A stretch of 64,000 nucleotides of DNA, taken from assembly GCA_018818065.1 (NCBI GenBank), contig JAHISV010000009.1, positions 1 through 64,000 on the forward strand, in the 5' to 3' direction. This DNA comes from Bacteroidota bacterium (GTDB taxonomy: Bacteria; Bacteroidota; Ignavibacteria; Ignavibacteriales; Melioribacteraceae). Below the pieces are notes generated by a model. That model saw nothing but the letters and a program-made list of their open reading frames with translations. It was not told where the DNA came from and ran no database searches. Position 1 is the stretch's first letter. Every line of letters starts with the position of its first letter. Shown piece by piece: positions 14,246-24,582 of this stretch. Position numbers and translations under genes: made by a program.

Positions 14246-16930
14246 TTACAAGCCTAACCAGTAAGTAAACTTTAACATAAAAATATTATCCGGTTTTACC
14301 CTGAACATTTCGCCCATGGAATGCCCGAACTGGAACTCGCCGGTAGCTTCATAATCTCTTCTACTCTGTGTCCAGACGAGGAAAAGAGCAGAACCCGGCA
14401 TATATTCCCAACGTAATACTGCGGAGCCTCTAAGGGAGAGGAAATTGAAATCCGGATTACCAATATTCTTTGCTACCGAAGGACCCGCACCGTCAGCATC
14501 CAATAAATAAGTTACATCACCTTCATCTGAAACATTTTTCTCCATCGTAGAACCATTCTCTCCATATTTTGCGAAATCGAATGATTTTGACCGCGCCAAA
14601 TGCTTGAAGTCAGAATATCTACCTGAAGCTATAAGAGGTTGAACGTAAACCTGGAAACTCAGCTGTGGAGTAAGAATCCAATCCGCTCTTATATCAGCCG
14701 CAAAAGTTGTCTGATCAAGATTTCCAAAGATATATCGTTTACCGTATGTCTCTGTGGCTGTTTCATCGTTAAATGCGGTAACCCACTGCGCTTTGATAAG
14801 ATCATGACTAAGAGAGGGCCCAATAGACATAGTAAGAGTTGGTGTAACCTTCACTTCCAGGGTTGCTTCCATGTAATTATTTTCAGCAGCATCACTTTTA
14901 GTGTAACTTCCATAACCACTAAGAACATACCACATTCTGTTGTCTGAATACAAATTCAAGCTATATGATCGAGTTACGGGATTCAAGGTAAGTGGGCCAC
15001 CTCTCGTTAGTCTGGCATTGTATGAAGTGGGATTATAATATATTGAAAAGTTTGCTCCCGCCAAAGATTGTAAAGTCATATAGCCACCCAGCCTGTATCC
15101 ATGCCAAGTTTTATTTCCACCGAAATCGTAATTTGCAAATGTTGCAGCATTTAATCCGGCTCGTAGATAAAACTCAGTTGGTTCATTCCAATTATAGTTA
15201 GCCGAAAAATGAGCGTTAATTCTATCGCTATAAGACAGATAACCCAAATCATTAAGTTCAAAATTCGGACTCACAAAACCTACAGCTGTATTGAAAGTGA
15301 ATCTGCCCCGATTCTTATTTAACATTATTCTACCCGCATAACCCATTAGTGAGGTAGCAGATGTGTCAACACCCAAATGAGATGCATCAGGTCTCTGGAA
15401 ATAGTGAACTGAACTTTTCTGCAAGGAATTTATTCTTTCCGTTGTGCCTGCGACTCGTGAGATGCCAGCCCAGCCCGTAACAACATAAGTCCTTTCTTCA
15501 TCCAGAAAAGTCCATCCGTCTGTTGCTGCCACAAAAGCATTATTATTTAAAGCCTCACGAAGTGAATTATCATCATAAAATCTGTTCGTAAAGGTCGACA
15601 AAACTCCCAGTCCCTGAGCACCGGCATTAAAATCTTTCTGTGCCCTTAAAACTCCATAGTAAGTCAAAGGTTCAACCTCAACTGATGATTGCTCTCCATC
15701 CAGTGAGATATCAGCATACTCCCTATTTGTAAGGGCGTGGATTGTACCAACTTTCCAGCCGTCAAACATCTGCCCGGATATTTTTGCAGCACCCAGCAAG
15801 TGTGTTCCGTTAGGTATATCTGCATAATCATAATTTGGCAAACCGCCTTGCGGCGAGCGGCCAATTCTTCTGCTGTAAAAAAGGTTAGGTCTGCTCCAGC
15901 TAAAATTAGGACTATTATTGGTTCCGCCATAACCGAATCTATAGATACTGACACCCTCTGTAAAGAATGGGCGTTTTTCATCAAATGTATCTTCAACATC
16001 AGTAAGGTTTACTCGCGCCGGGTCAACTTCAACCTGACCAAAATCAGGGTTAATTGTTCCATTCAGCGTTAGACTATTGCCAAGACCAGCTCTTACATCA
16101 AGTCCTAAACCCGGCTGGTATTTCTCACCAGAAGTTATAGGATTATTAACCTGACTCCCCAACAATTCTGCCTTACCAGTAACATATGGTAACAACTCAA
16201 ATCCTGCTGTTGGTTTTATCCCCTCAATACCAATCAAATCAGGGAATCGCGAGGCGAATCCACTTTCATTCCGCGGAGTATATGCAACCATATCAGTTTC
16301 AGCTTTACGGCTGATAAATCTTTCAACATTTATTCCCCAAACCTGCTTTTCACCTTCTTTAAAACGAAGTTGAGAATATGGGATTCTGATTTCAACAGAC
16401 CAGCCGTCACTATTGTGTTGCGGAACTCCTTCCCAAACTGCATCCCAGGAAAGGTCAGTTTGTTTACTGTCGTTCTCCAGCAAGCCATCAGCCAATGTAC
16501 CTGCGGCGTTTACATAGAAAAAATAACCACTCCTTTTATCGCCATAAGAATCCAGATAAAGGACCAAACCGTCAGAAGGATCACCCCATACAAAATCCCG
16601 CCTGACAAGTCGGGAAAATATTTTTTCCGGTTCACGGTCATAAAGCTTGGCTGCGAAATAAATTGCATCATTATCATAAGCAACCCACACCTCTGTTTTC
16701 TCCGTGGCAGGTTCTCCCTCGTCAGGATCCTGCTGATACAACTCAGTAAAACCAGCTCGTTGCCAGACTTGTTCTGATAATATTCCGTCAATTGAAATTG
16801 ATTCTGTGGTAGGTACTGCCCTGATCTGTTTTTCTGAAGTTGCTGAATTACCGTATCCTTTTCCGTTACCGGCATTTGCTGATATGGTAAATATGAATGC
16901 TAAGATAAGTAGATGTACTATTCTCCTCAT
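14246..16930 (-). CDS. DUF5916 outer-membrane protein with CBM9-like N-domain
   Basis: This 894-aa protein has a signal peptide (MRRIVHLLILAFIFTISANA). A carbohydrate-binding module family 9-like domain (about 40-230; SISIDGILSEQVWQRAG, WVAYDNDAIYFAAKLYDREP) follows. The rest is a long C-terminal part with many alternating beta strands, ending in an aromatic-rich strand (FMLKFTYWLGL) as outer-membrane barrels do. The family is DUF5916, of unknown function and often linked to surface proteins. I chose the ATG at 16930, which has GGGGGAGT upstream; the GTG at 16936 lies too close to it. It is monocistronic, with a terminator downstream. Confidence 0.85.
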   Translation of the reverse strand: MRRIVHLLILAFIFTISANAGNGKGYGNSATSEKQIRAVPTTESISIDGILSEQVWQRAGFTELYQQDPDEGEPATEKTEVWVAYDNDAIYFAAKLYDREPEKIFSRLVRRDFVWGDPSDGLVLYLDSYGDKRSGYFFYVNAAGTLADGLLENDSKQTDLSWDAVWEGVPQHNSDGWSVEIRIPYSQLRFKEGEKQVWGINVERFISRKAETDMVAYTPRNESGFASRFPDLIGIEGIKPTAGFELLPYVTGKAELLGSQVNNPITSGEKYQPGLGLDVRAGLGNSLTLNGTINPDFGQVEVDPARVNLTDVEDTFDEKRPFFTEGVSIYRFGYGGTNNSPNFSWSRPNLFYSRRIGRSPQGGLPNYDYADIPNGTHLLGAAKISGQMFDGWKVGTIHALTNREYADISLDGEQSSVEVEPLTYYGVLRAQKDFNAGAQGLGVLSTFTNRFYDDNSLREALNNNAFVAATDGWTFLDEERTYVVTGWAGISRVAGTTERINSLQKSSVHYFQRPDASHLGVDTSATSLMGYAGRIMLNKNRGRFTFNTAVGFVSPNFELNDLGYLSYSDRINAHFSANYNWNEPTEFYLRAGLNAATFANYDFGGNKTWHGYRLGGYMTLQSLAGANFSIYYNPTSYNARLTRGGPLTLNPVTRSYSLNLYSDNRMWYVLSGYGSYTKSDAAENNYMEATLEVKVTPTLTMSIGPSLSHDLIKAQWVTAFNDETATETYGKRYIFGNLDQTTFAADIRADWILTPQLSFQVYVQPLIASGRYSDFKHLARSKSFDFAKYGENGSTMEKNVSDEGDVTYLLDADGAGPSVAKNIGNPDFNFLSLRGSAVLRWEYMPGSALFLVWTQSRRDYEATGEFQFGHSMGEMFRVKPDNIFMLKFTYWLGL

Positions 16931-17096
16931 AACCACTCCCCCTGAGTTGTTTACATCTTATGACGCCCATATAGGGTGAAAGGTTGTAAAAGGAGTTAAA
17001 AACAGTCTGTTTGTGTAGGGTTATGTTAAGTTTTTTGCCAACCTACTACTAATTTAGGCAGCAACATTGCTACTTGTTTATAAGAAATTATTTTAA

Positions 17097-18698
17097 CTAT
17101 ACCGCGTTTAATTGCCTCCGTCTGCCTATAATCGATAAAATAATTAAGGTAACCGCCACAAAGAAAAAGTAAAAAGGAACCTCCGCCATATTATTTTGTT
17201 GAGTAATTCCAATAAAGTCGAGACTGGAGGTTTGATGCATTGGACCCATGTACCATAACATGAAATAGAGAATCTCAAAAAGTTTACTGCTGTTTGTCCA
17301 GATTCCAGCCGCCAAAGCCAGGGATGGAATTAACATGGCTCCTGAAAACCAGGCAGCAAGCATGGCAAACTCCCCTGATATAACTAATCGAAGAACCCAT
17401 CCATAGCCTGAAATTATGGCAATTAAAAACCCAGCCAGCCAGATTGCCGGAAGTTGATTCCTAAGAGGGGAAGGTGCCGAAAAGATATATTGATTTGTCT
17501 GATTTTTCAGCTCTCGATTACCCATTTGCGACCAGATAAGCAAAGGCCAAATCCATGTAAGTGGAACAACAATCTTAGCAGTTTCCATTGGTACTACGAG
17601 TGATAAAAATCCCAATCCCAACGAAACGAAATACCACCATCTGTTAAGTCCCTTTAACATAAGTTTTAATTCAGCTAGCGAAGTTCTATATAGTAACTGC
17701 AAGTATCCATTTCTTTGATGAAATACTTCAGAGAGTTGAATATGAATTCCATTGGATACAACAGACTCAGAAATTTCTGGTTGCTCAACCATAACCTTCT
17801 TCTTTTTCCGACCCTTCTTTCCATAAACAGTATCAAACCCCTTAAAGAAAAATGTTGCCATTGATGTCATAGCAATAGCAATTACAATCCAGAAAAAACG
17901 CCAAAAAATGATTTCTGAGGTCCACTCAACTCCATCCCACTCAAAAGTCTCAACATGGTCATCAACATCACTTCCACCGATAGCGAATGAGCCATTATAA
18001 TCGGAAAAATTTTCATGAGCGGCGGTTTGCATACTGCCGATTATTAAATTAATACCAAAAGGTTCCAGAACTGCATTATCACCCAGATTCTCATCCTCAA
18101 AACCCATTGATGCCATTAGGGCAAACATGAATAAAAAATAATAAATTACATTACCAATACCACCCCGAAGTATTTTTACCGATTCGAAGAATAATGAGAC
18201 AGCCGAAACAAGAGCCATCACAGGCAGAGTGGTAATTAGAATTGGTGCCCAAAAGTCTAAAAGCTGAATAGTGCTTGATTCTCCTCGGTATAACTGCATC
18301 ACAAGTGATCCAAGGGAAATAATAATTACCATCGACATAAGAAATACAGTATTGCTTATCATCTTACCAATCAGATATTCCCATTTTGTTAAGGGCGTTG
18401 TTGCAATAATTTGTCCGACGCCTGTTGAGTAGTCACGTTCAATGGCATTCTTTATCAAATAAAACCCAGCAAGACTGAGTAATGAAGAGCATAAGAGTGC
18501 AATACTGCTGCCAACCCAGGCGGAATTATATATCCCCCTGTAATCGCCCATTCCAATCACTAAATATTTTGCATCGATAGGTGGAAAGGAAAGGTATGCT
18601 ACATAAAGAACGACACCAATTGTAATTAGAAAACTGTAACGTCTTGTCCTCTCCAGAAAATCAGCACGGGCTATATAATATAATATCCTGAATATCAT
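17097..18698 (-). CDS. ABC-2 type transporter permease
   Basis: This 533-aa inner-membrane protein has two blocks of hydrophobic segments (about residues 20-290 and 345-530) separated by a soluble basic linker near 292-325 (GKKGRKKKKVMVEQPE). The layout fits a fused or duplicated ABC-2 permease of the kind found with NosF/CcmA-type ATPases. Its start overlaps the stop of the ATPase gene by four bases (ATGA), so the two form one exporter. The substrate is unknown. Homologous exporters in this phylum move drugs, lipids or peptides, or support copper-enzyme maturation. Confidence 0.85.
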   Translation of the reverse strand: MIFRILYYIARADFLERTRRYSFLITIGVVLYVAYLSFPPIDAKYLVIGMGDYRGIYNSAWVGSSIALLCSSLLSLAGFYLIKNAIERDYSTGVGQIIATTPLTKWEYLIGKMISNTVFLMSMVIIISLGSLVMQLYRGESSTIQLLDFWAPILITTLPVMALVSAVSLFFESVKILRGGIGNVIYYFLFMFALMASMGFEDENLGDNAVLEPFGINLIIGSMQTAAHENFSDYNGSFAIGGSDVDDHVETFEWDGVEWTSEIIFWRFFWIVIAIAMTSMATFFFKGFDTVYGKKGRKKKKVMVEQPEISESVVSNGIHIQLSEVFHQRNGYLQLLYRTSLAELKLMLKGLNRWWYFVSLGLGFLSLVVPMETAKIVVPLTWIWPLLIWSQMGNRELKNQTNQYIFSAPSPLRNQLPAIWLAGFLIAIISGYGWVLRLVISGEFAMLAAWFSGAMLIPSLALAAGIWTNSSKLFEILYFMLWYMGPMHQTSSLDFIGITQQNNMAEVPFYFFFVAVTLIILSIIGRRRQLNAV

Positions 18699-19582
18699 TC
18701 GAATCTCTGATCAATATCTGAGGAATTAATTAAGTAGAGATAAGCATCTTCAAGTTTAGCCGCCACAGGGCCCGCATTTTCCGAGGGTTTATTGTTTGAG
18801 ATAATACGGACTAATATTTCCTCTTTTCTGCGAAGTGTACTACTGATAATGAATTTTTCCTTTAGTGCGACTAATGACTCACTCGGTGCGAGTAATTCCC
18901 AGACTTTTCCATCCATCTCCTTTACCAGTTCCTCAGGTAAATCGCATTTTACTAATTCCCCTTTTTTAATAAGAGCAATGTTCATTGAAGTAGCTTCAAC
19001 ATCAGAGACTATGTGCGATGAAAGAATAACAATTCTATTGCTTGATAACTCTGAAATGAGGCCTCTGAAACGTACCCTTTCTTCAGGATCGAGACCGGCT
19101 GTGGGTTCATCAACGATAAGTAATTTTGGATCATTTAAAAGGGCTTGCGCAATCCCGACTCTTTGTCTCATGCCCCCTGAAAACCCGCCAAGAAGCTTCT
19201 TCCTGTTATCAAATAAATTTAGTATTTGTAATAATTCGTTAATTCTTTTTTGGGAAGAGGATTTATCAAGTCCCTTAATTGCCGCCATATACTCCAGAAA
19301 TTCAAGAGCATTGAGATTTGGGTATACATTAAAATCCTGCGGGAGGTAACCCAGAACAGATCTCAATTCATCCGGATGTTTTGTTATATCCTTATCATTC
19401 CAATAAACACTCCCTTTTGTGGGTTTCGTTATAGTAGCCAGAATTCGCATTAACGTTGATTTTCCTGCGCCATTTGGGCCCAATAATCCAAGTACACCTG
19501 AATTCAGCTCAAGAGTAAAATCCTTTAATCCCCAGACTTCCCCCTTATATACCTTGCTAACATTTTCTATAGTCAGTTTCAT
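18695..19582 (-). CDS. ABC transporter ATP-binding protein
   Basis: This 295-aa ATPase has a Walker A motif GPNGAGKST (35-43), a Q-loop near LPQDF (80-84), the signature FSGGMRQR (134-141), Walker B LLIVDEP (154-160), a D-loop and the switch His in SSHIVSD. The last ~80 residues are the extra domain seen in ABC-2 type ATPases. It is the first gene of a two-gene operon with the permease downstream. The start at 19582 has no strong Shine-Dalgarno, but upstream in-frame codons offer nothing better. Confidence 0.92.
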   Translation of the reverse strand: MKLTIENVSKVYKGEVWGLKDFTLELNSGVLGLLGPNGAGKSTLMRILATITKPTKGSVYWNDKDITKHPDELRSVLGYLPQDFNVYPNLNALEFLEYMAAIKGLDKSSSQKRINELLQILNLFDNRKKLLGGFSGGMRQRVGIAQALLNDPKLLIVDEPTAGLDPEERVRFRGLISELSSNRIVILSSHIVSDVEATSMNIALIKKGELVKCDLPEELVKEMDGKVWELLAPSESLVALKEKFIISSTLRRKEEILVRIISNNKPSENAGPVAAKLEDAYLYLINSSDIDQRFE

Positions 19583-19774
19583 ATTTACCCGTTAGTATTT
19601 ATGTGTCTATCAATTTTATACAAGTCTGTATTATTTATATGGTAATCCAATAGTTATAATCAGTTTATTAGACTGACAATTAAGGGAATAGTTACAGAGA
19701 GTTTTATCATTTAGCGGCGAAATGTTTTTTCAAGAGCGAAATGAATATACTGGCAAAAGCGGGATTGGAATTAA

Positions 19775-19806
19775 AAATAAAGCCTCTGCCAAAAGGCAGA
19801 GGCTTA
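19775..19806 (-). terminator. rho-independent terminator of acs
   Basis: The 10-bp perfect stem AGCCTCTGCC / GGCAGAGGCT with a four-base loop is followed on the minus strand by TTTATTTTTAA. It lies just after the acetyl-CoA synthetase stop. Confidence 0.85.
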
Positions 19807-19815
19807 TTTATTAAA

Positions 19816-21708
19816 CTAATCTTCAAGGGTGGATAGATTACCGGGGTCTTCACCCAGAGCTTTCGCCTTGAGAACACGTCTCATAATTTTTCCGCTTCTG
19901 GTTTTCGGAAGGGATTCAACAAACTCAATACTTTCAGGTTTGGCAATCGGTCCTACCTCATGCCCCACGTGATTACGCAATTCCTCCATAAGTTCTTTTG
20001 AACCTTGAACTCCGGCACGAAGAATGACATACGTATAAATAGCATTGCCTTTAACATCATGTGGTAATCCTATAGCTGCCGCTTCCGAAACCGCGTTATG
20101 ACTAACAAGCGCACTTTCTATTTCAGCTGTACCCAATCTATATCCCGAAACTTTAAGCACATCATCAACGCGTCCAATAATCCAAAAATAACCATCCTCA
20201 TCACGGCGTGCGCTGTCACCCGTTAAATAATACCCAGGGTACTTACTCCAGTATTGTTCAACATATCTATCGTCATCATTATAAATTGTCCTTATCATTG
20301 CCGGCCAGGGAGTTTTAATAACCAGGAATCCTTCTTCATTATCTTTTACCGGTTTGCCTTCTTCATCAAGAATATCCATTTCGATTCCGGGGAATGGTCT
20401 TGTACCCGAACCCGGTTTGAGCGGAACGGATGGCATTGGCGTTATCATAAACATGCCTGTTTCTGTCTGCCACCAGGTATCCATAATGGGACAACGACCG
20501 CCACCAATAACGCTATGGTACCATCTCCATGCTTCAGGATTAATCGGTTCTCCAACAGAGCCTAATAAACGCAAAGATGAAAGATCATGTCTGCCGGGCC
20601 ATGCGTCACCGAAACGCATTAATCCACGAATAGCAGTAGGAGCAGTGTAAAGAATTGTAATTCCATATTTTTCAATCATCTGCCACCACCTGTTTGGATA
20701 TGGGAAATTTGGCGCCCCTTCGTATAAGAACGATGTCGCACCATTAAGAAGCGGTCCATAGACAATGTAACTGTGCCCTGTTATCCATCCGGGGTCAGCA
20801 GCGCACCAATATCGGTCCTCATCATTAATATCAAAAACATAGCGGAGAGTGGCATAAACACCGACCATGTATCCCCCATGAGTATGCAGGATTGCTTTTG
20901 GCTTTCCGGTAGTACCTGAAGTATAGAGCATGAAGAGCGGGTCTTCAGAATCCATTTCTTCAGCCTCGCACTTAGACTTTGCGAATGGCATATTCATTAG
21001 TTCGTGATACCACATATCACGTCCAAATTCCATATTTATTTCATGTCCGGTACGTTTTACAACCAGAACGTGTTCAACACTTGCGGCTCTTTGAAGGGCT
21101 TCATCTGCAATCGATTTAAGATTTACAATTTTACCTCGCTGGTAAGCGCCATCTGCAACAATCAATAATTTTGAATGGCTGTCTTCAAGTCTTTCGTGAA
21201 GAGCTTCGACAGAAAATCCGCCATATACAACCGAATGAATAGCACCAATTCTCGCGCAGGCTAGCATGGCAATTACTATCTCCGGAACACGTCCCATATA
21301 TATTGTTACTCTGTCTCCTTTTCTAACACCCATGCTTTTAAGAACATTTGCGAATTTGTTGGTTTCCCGATGAAGTGCGTAATAAGAGAAGGCTTTGAAG
21401 TCACCATTTTCCCCTTCCCAAATAAGGGCAAGTTTATTTTTCCGAAAGGTCTCCATGTGAACATCAAGACAGTTGTATACAATATTGGTTTTAGCCTCAG
21501 TGAACCACTTATAAAAAGGTTTTTTTGAATCATCAATAACTTTTTTCCACTTTCTGAACCAATGCAACTCACTTGCAATGTTAGACCAGAACCCTTCGTA
21601 ATCCTCTGAGGCTGCTTTCTGTAAATCATCCCATTTTTTTACGCGCAAATCCTTTAGCGTATTTTCAGATGGATAGAATACTTCACCAGATAGTTTTTTA
21701 TCCGACAT
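19816..21708 (-). CDS. acs: acetate--CoA ligase (acetyl-CoA synthetase)
   Basis: This 630-aa cytoplasmic AMP-forming ligase converts acetate, ATP and CoA to acetyl-CoA. The P-loop YTSGTTGKPK is at 262-271, followed by WWQTETG (acetate-pocket Trp), TGDSARRDEDGYFWIIGR and the C-terminal SGKIMRR with the catalytic Lys near 607, a site acetylated in known Acs enzymes. Length fits the family. GGAGG precedes the ATG at 21708. It is monocistronic, with its own terminator. It gives the cell acetate scavenging or propionate-type activation. A candidate regulator is the acyltransferase/cyclic-nucleotide protein at 34804-35937, by analogy only. Confidence 0.95.
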   Translation of the reverse strand: MSDKKLSGEVFYPSENTLKDLRVKKWDDLQKAASEDYEGFWSNIASELHWFRKWKKVIDDSKKPFYKWFTEAKTNIVYNCLDVHMETFRKNKLALIWEGENGDFKAFSYYALHRETNKFANVLKSMGVRKGDRVTIYMGRVPEIVIAMLACARIGAIHSVVYGGFSVEALHERLEDSHSKLLIVADGAYQRGKIVNLKSIADEALQRAASVEHVLVVKRTGHEINMEFGRDMWYHELMNMPFAKSKCEAEEMDSEDPLFMLYTSGTTGKPKAILHTHGGYMVGVYATLRYVFDINDEDRYWCAADPGWITGHSYIVYGPLLNGATSFLYEGAPNFPYPNRWWQMIEKYGITILYTAPTAIRGLMRFGDAWPGRHDLSSLRLLGSVGEPINPEAWRWYHSVIGGGRCPIMDTWWQTETGMFMITPMPSVPLKPGSGTRPFPGIEMDILDEEGKPVKDNEEGFLVIKTPWPAMIRTIYNDDDRYVEQYWSKYPGYYLTGDSARRDEDGYFWIIGRVDDVLKVSGYRLGTAEIESALVSHNAVSEAAAIGLPHDVKGNAIYTYVILRAGVQGSKELMEELRNHVGHEVGPIAKPESIEFVESLPKTRSGKIMRRVLKAKALGEDPGNLSTLED

Positions 21709-21890
21709 TTTTCCTCCGTTTTTTAGACACCCTAGCTTATAATAAATAAGGATATACTATCCCTCAGAGGAACACGCATGATAATTTAATAGTTCTAATT
21801 GAAGATCGGTTAGGGAGTAACAAGGATATGGATTGATCACTAAAAATTGAGATGGAGAAGATTCCGAATTAGTATATCGTAAATTATATT

Positions 21891-22538
21891 CTATTCATGT
21901 GCTTTCAGTTTTTCCGCCATATCGTATCCTAAAATCGCCTGCATTACATTCTTAATTGTTGAGTTTTTTACAAAAAACTTATTGAGAGATTCTTTTGTCC
22001 AGGACAAATAACGTGTATCTTCTGTGGCAATTATATTCGCACTTGTTGGCTGACCAGTTATGTAACTCATTTCTCCCATAAATCTGCCATCTCTAAGATG
22101 AGCGCGTATTTTACCATCTGACTCTACTTCCGCCTCACCTCGGAACAGAAGATATAGGTTGTCAATAACAGCCCCTTTTTCGATAATCTTCTCCCCTTTT
22201 CCAATTGTTTGCCATTGTGCTAAGGAAAGTAACTTAAGCATCTCCTTGTGTTTTAGAGATCGGAATACTAGCAGGTGAAGTCTTTTTTGATCGTCATCAA
22301 GATCCACAGGTCTTCTTTCTAGATATAAAAATACAAGATTAACAGCATTGATAGTAATAAACATTGTCTGCCAGAAAAGAGCTGACCAAAGTGGTGTATC
22401 CTGAAAGAAAAAATAGGGAAAAGTACACAAAGCACCCATGATGGTTAAAATTCTCAACCACATTATATCCCTTACAGCATAAGAAGATGTGTAAATAATA
22501 TTAGCAATAAAGAAAAGTATAACAAAAAATTCTTGCAT
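21891..22538 (-). CDS. Popeye-like membrane protein with cyclic-nucleotide domain
   Basis: This 215-aa protein has three N-terminal membrane segments (about 3-20, 28-45 and 52-70), the linker LYLERRPVDL and a cyclic-nucleotide-binding fold (about 90-205). The order and the RRPV linker match Popeye-domain proteins. The phosphate-binding cassette reads FMGEMSYITGQPTSANI. The GE pair is present, but the Arg that contacts the cyclic phosphate in CRP-like proteins is replaced (PTSA instead of PRTA), so ligand choice may differ. There is no operon partner; upstream, at about 22.54-22.75 kb, lies a divergent promoter region. The function in bacteria is unknown. Confidence 0.75.
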   Translation of the reverse strand: MQEFFVILFFIANIIYTSSYAVRDIMWLRILTIMGALCTFPYFFFQDTPLWSALFWQTMFITINAVNLVFLYLERRPVDLDDDQKRLHLLVFRSLKHKEMLKLLSLAQWQTIGKGEKIIEKGAVIDNLYLLFRGEAEVESDGKIRAHLRDGRFMGEMSYITGQPTSANIIATEDTRYLSWTKESLNKFFVKNSTIKNVMQAILGYDMAEKLKAHE

Positions 22539-22753
22539 CAGAACACCTTTAGTCTGTTGAAATAGAGGTTTATTGAATTAAGAAAAATGATGTACGCAAT
22601 CTGTAAAGCGATACAATATTAACAGTTAGAAATTAATAAGCAAGAATATATTTCAGTGTTTGCATAAAGGTGACTTTGAACAAATTACGAGTGGAACAAA
22701 CCAAACTGAGTATCTGTTTAGGCATCAATCCTATCCACATTTTTTTCAAGTTG

Positions 22754-24511
22754 ATGAAAATACGATTACACAAAAATTTTTCCGGGTTACTCTTTATTTT
22801 ATTCCTACTCTCCCGAACCCTATTCAGTCAGGACTATAAAACTGTAGTTGATTCTATTAATGCACTTCCGCACGATATTGTAGTTAATAACATTGATTCA
22901 TCAATCGAGATTTTTTCAAAAAACGCTGTGCTGGCATCCAATAACAACTATCGTTTTGGAAAGGCAAAGTCACTTTCCATACTAGCCGGACTCTTTCATC
23001 TTCGGGGGAAGTATGATAAAAGTACAGAAGCGTTTATCGAAGCAACTGAATTGTTTACCGAACTAGCATCAATTTCGGATCTTGCCTTACTTTACGGTGA
23101 TCAGGGATATCGTTTAAGGCGCAGGGATCTTGATAAGGCAAATGCATATCTGCAAAATGCTTTAGCGATTGCTGAAGATAATGGATTTAAAGAGGTTCTA
23201 AATGTTCTTTACGATCATTACGGCGTACTGAAGGAGATGGAAGAGAAATTAGACAGCGCGAAATATTATTATGAAAAGAGCCTTTACCTGAAATATGAAC
23301 TGGAACTCACCCTTGGGATACCATATAGTCTCAATAATATTGCGGGCATTGAGGCAACTAACGGAAATTATTCAGAAGCGATAAAATTACTTGATTTATC
23401 GGATGAGTACCGGAATAAAGAATCAGGAGACTACGGGCGTACTGAGAATAAAATAATTCGTGCAGACCTCTACTTCCACATGCAGAAATTGGATTCTGCC
23501 ATTTATTATTATAAGCAGGCAATCCAAATGAAAGGAGCAATGAGCCAGAATTACATGTTCTATTATTGTTATGAACAGTTAACGAAGGCGTATACAAAAA
23601 AAAGGGATTTTGAAAACGCTTATTTAAACCACATAAAATATACCGCGTACAAAGACAGTATTCAAAATATAGAGTTGAGTTCAAAAATTGCGGATCTAGA
23701 GATTGGCTATGAGACAGAAAAAAAAGACCGGTTAATTGCGGAAAATGATCTGGAAATTAAGGAGAGAAACAATCAATTGTTAATTGCTGGCAGTGTTATT
23801 CTCACACTTCTTATTATTGCTTTTGGAATTTACCGCACTCAAAGAGAGAAGAATTTTCAATTAAAAAGAGAAATGGAATTAAAAACAAGACTCAAAGATG
23901 TAGAAATAAAGGAAAAAATTTCAGGCGAAAAATTAAGAATTTCCCGTGAATTGCATGATAACATAGGTTCACATCTAACATTTATGATAAGTTCTCTCGA
24001 TAACTTAACGTATCAACATAGTGATAATGAGTTTACCACAAAGCTTAATTCATTAAGTGGCTTTGGTAAAGAGACACTTCAGGAATTGCGAAGCACCATC
24101 TGGGCCATGAACAGTGAAGAGGGAAGCCTGAAATCTCTAATTCTAAAATTAAATGAATTAAAACATAGGTTTAATGAATCGGTTGAAAATTGTGAATTAA
24201 TCGTAGAAATGAATATAGAAGCTGATATTAATCTAACTTCAGTTCAGAACCTGAATATTTACAGAATTGTTCAAGAAGCAGTTCAAAATTCCCTCAAACA
24301 TTCAGGAGCATCATCAATTAAAATTTCCTTTAATGAAAGTGATTCAGGTTTTGAATTTACAATTCAGGATAATGGCAAGGGTTTTGATTATCCACAAATA
24401 AAAAATGGCAACGGACTTTTAAACATGCGTGCAAGATGTGAGGAAATTAATGGACTTTTTTTAGTTGACAATAGAGTTGGAACAACAATCACCTGTTCCA
24501 TCACTATTTAG
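22754..24511 (+). CDS. TPR sensor histidine kinase (NarX/DegS-like core)
   Basis: This 585-aa sensor has a signal/anchor segment (MKIRLHKNFSGLLFILFLLS), about 290 periplasmic residues of tetratricopeptide repeats, one membrane helix (342-360), a coiled coil, then a HisKA_3 dimerisation helix with the phosphoacceptor in SRELHDNIGSH (H401). An HATPase domain follows (N box IVQEAVQNSLKHSG; G boxes DNGKGFD and NGNGLLNMRAR). I start at the ATG at 22754 because it places the signal sequence at the N-terminus; a GTG at 22670 would add 28 residues. The LuxR-type regulator 71 bp downstream is its evident partner. The TPR region may sense a protein or peptide ligand. Confidence 0.88.
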   Translation: MKIRLHKNFSGLLFILFLLSRTLFSQDYKTVVDSINALPHDIVVNNIDSSIEIFSKNAVLASNNNYRFGKAKSLSILAGLFHLRGKYDKSTEAFIEATELFTELASISDLALLYGDQGYRLRRRDLDKANAYLQNALAIAEDNGFKEVLNVLYDHYGVLKEMEEKLDSAKYYYEKSLYLKYELELTLGIPYSLNNIAGIEATNGNYSEAIKLLDLSDEYRNKESGDYGRTENKIIRADLYFHMQKLDSAIYYYKQAIQMKGAMSQNYMFYYCYEQLTKAYTKKRDFENAYLNHIKYTAYKDSIQNIELSSKIADLEIGYETEKKDRLIAENDLEIKERNNQLLIAGSVILTLLIIAFGIYRTQREKNFQLKREMELKTRLKDVEIKEKISGEKLRISRELHDNIGSHLTFMISSLDNLTYQHSDNEFTTKLNSLSGFGKETLQELRSTIWAMNSEEGSLKSLILKLNELKHRFNESVENCELIVEMNIEADINLTSVQNLNIYRIVQEAVQNSLKHSGASSIKISFNESDSGFEFTIQDNGKGFDYPQIKNGNGLLNMRARCEEINGLFLVDNRVGTTITCSITI

Positions 24512-24582
24512 TGCATATGACGTATTGTTTTGAAGCCAACGCTAGTTTACCTTCACGTAATTATTTTTGAAAGATTATATTA

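Noticed and set aside
22670..22753. GTG start adding 28 residues to the TPR histidine kinase
   Set aside because: No ribosome site, and the added residues would precede the signal/anchor segment.
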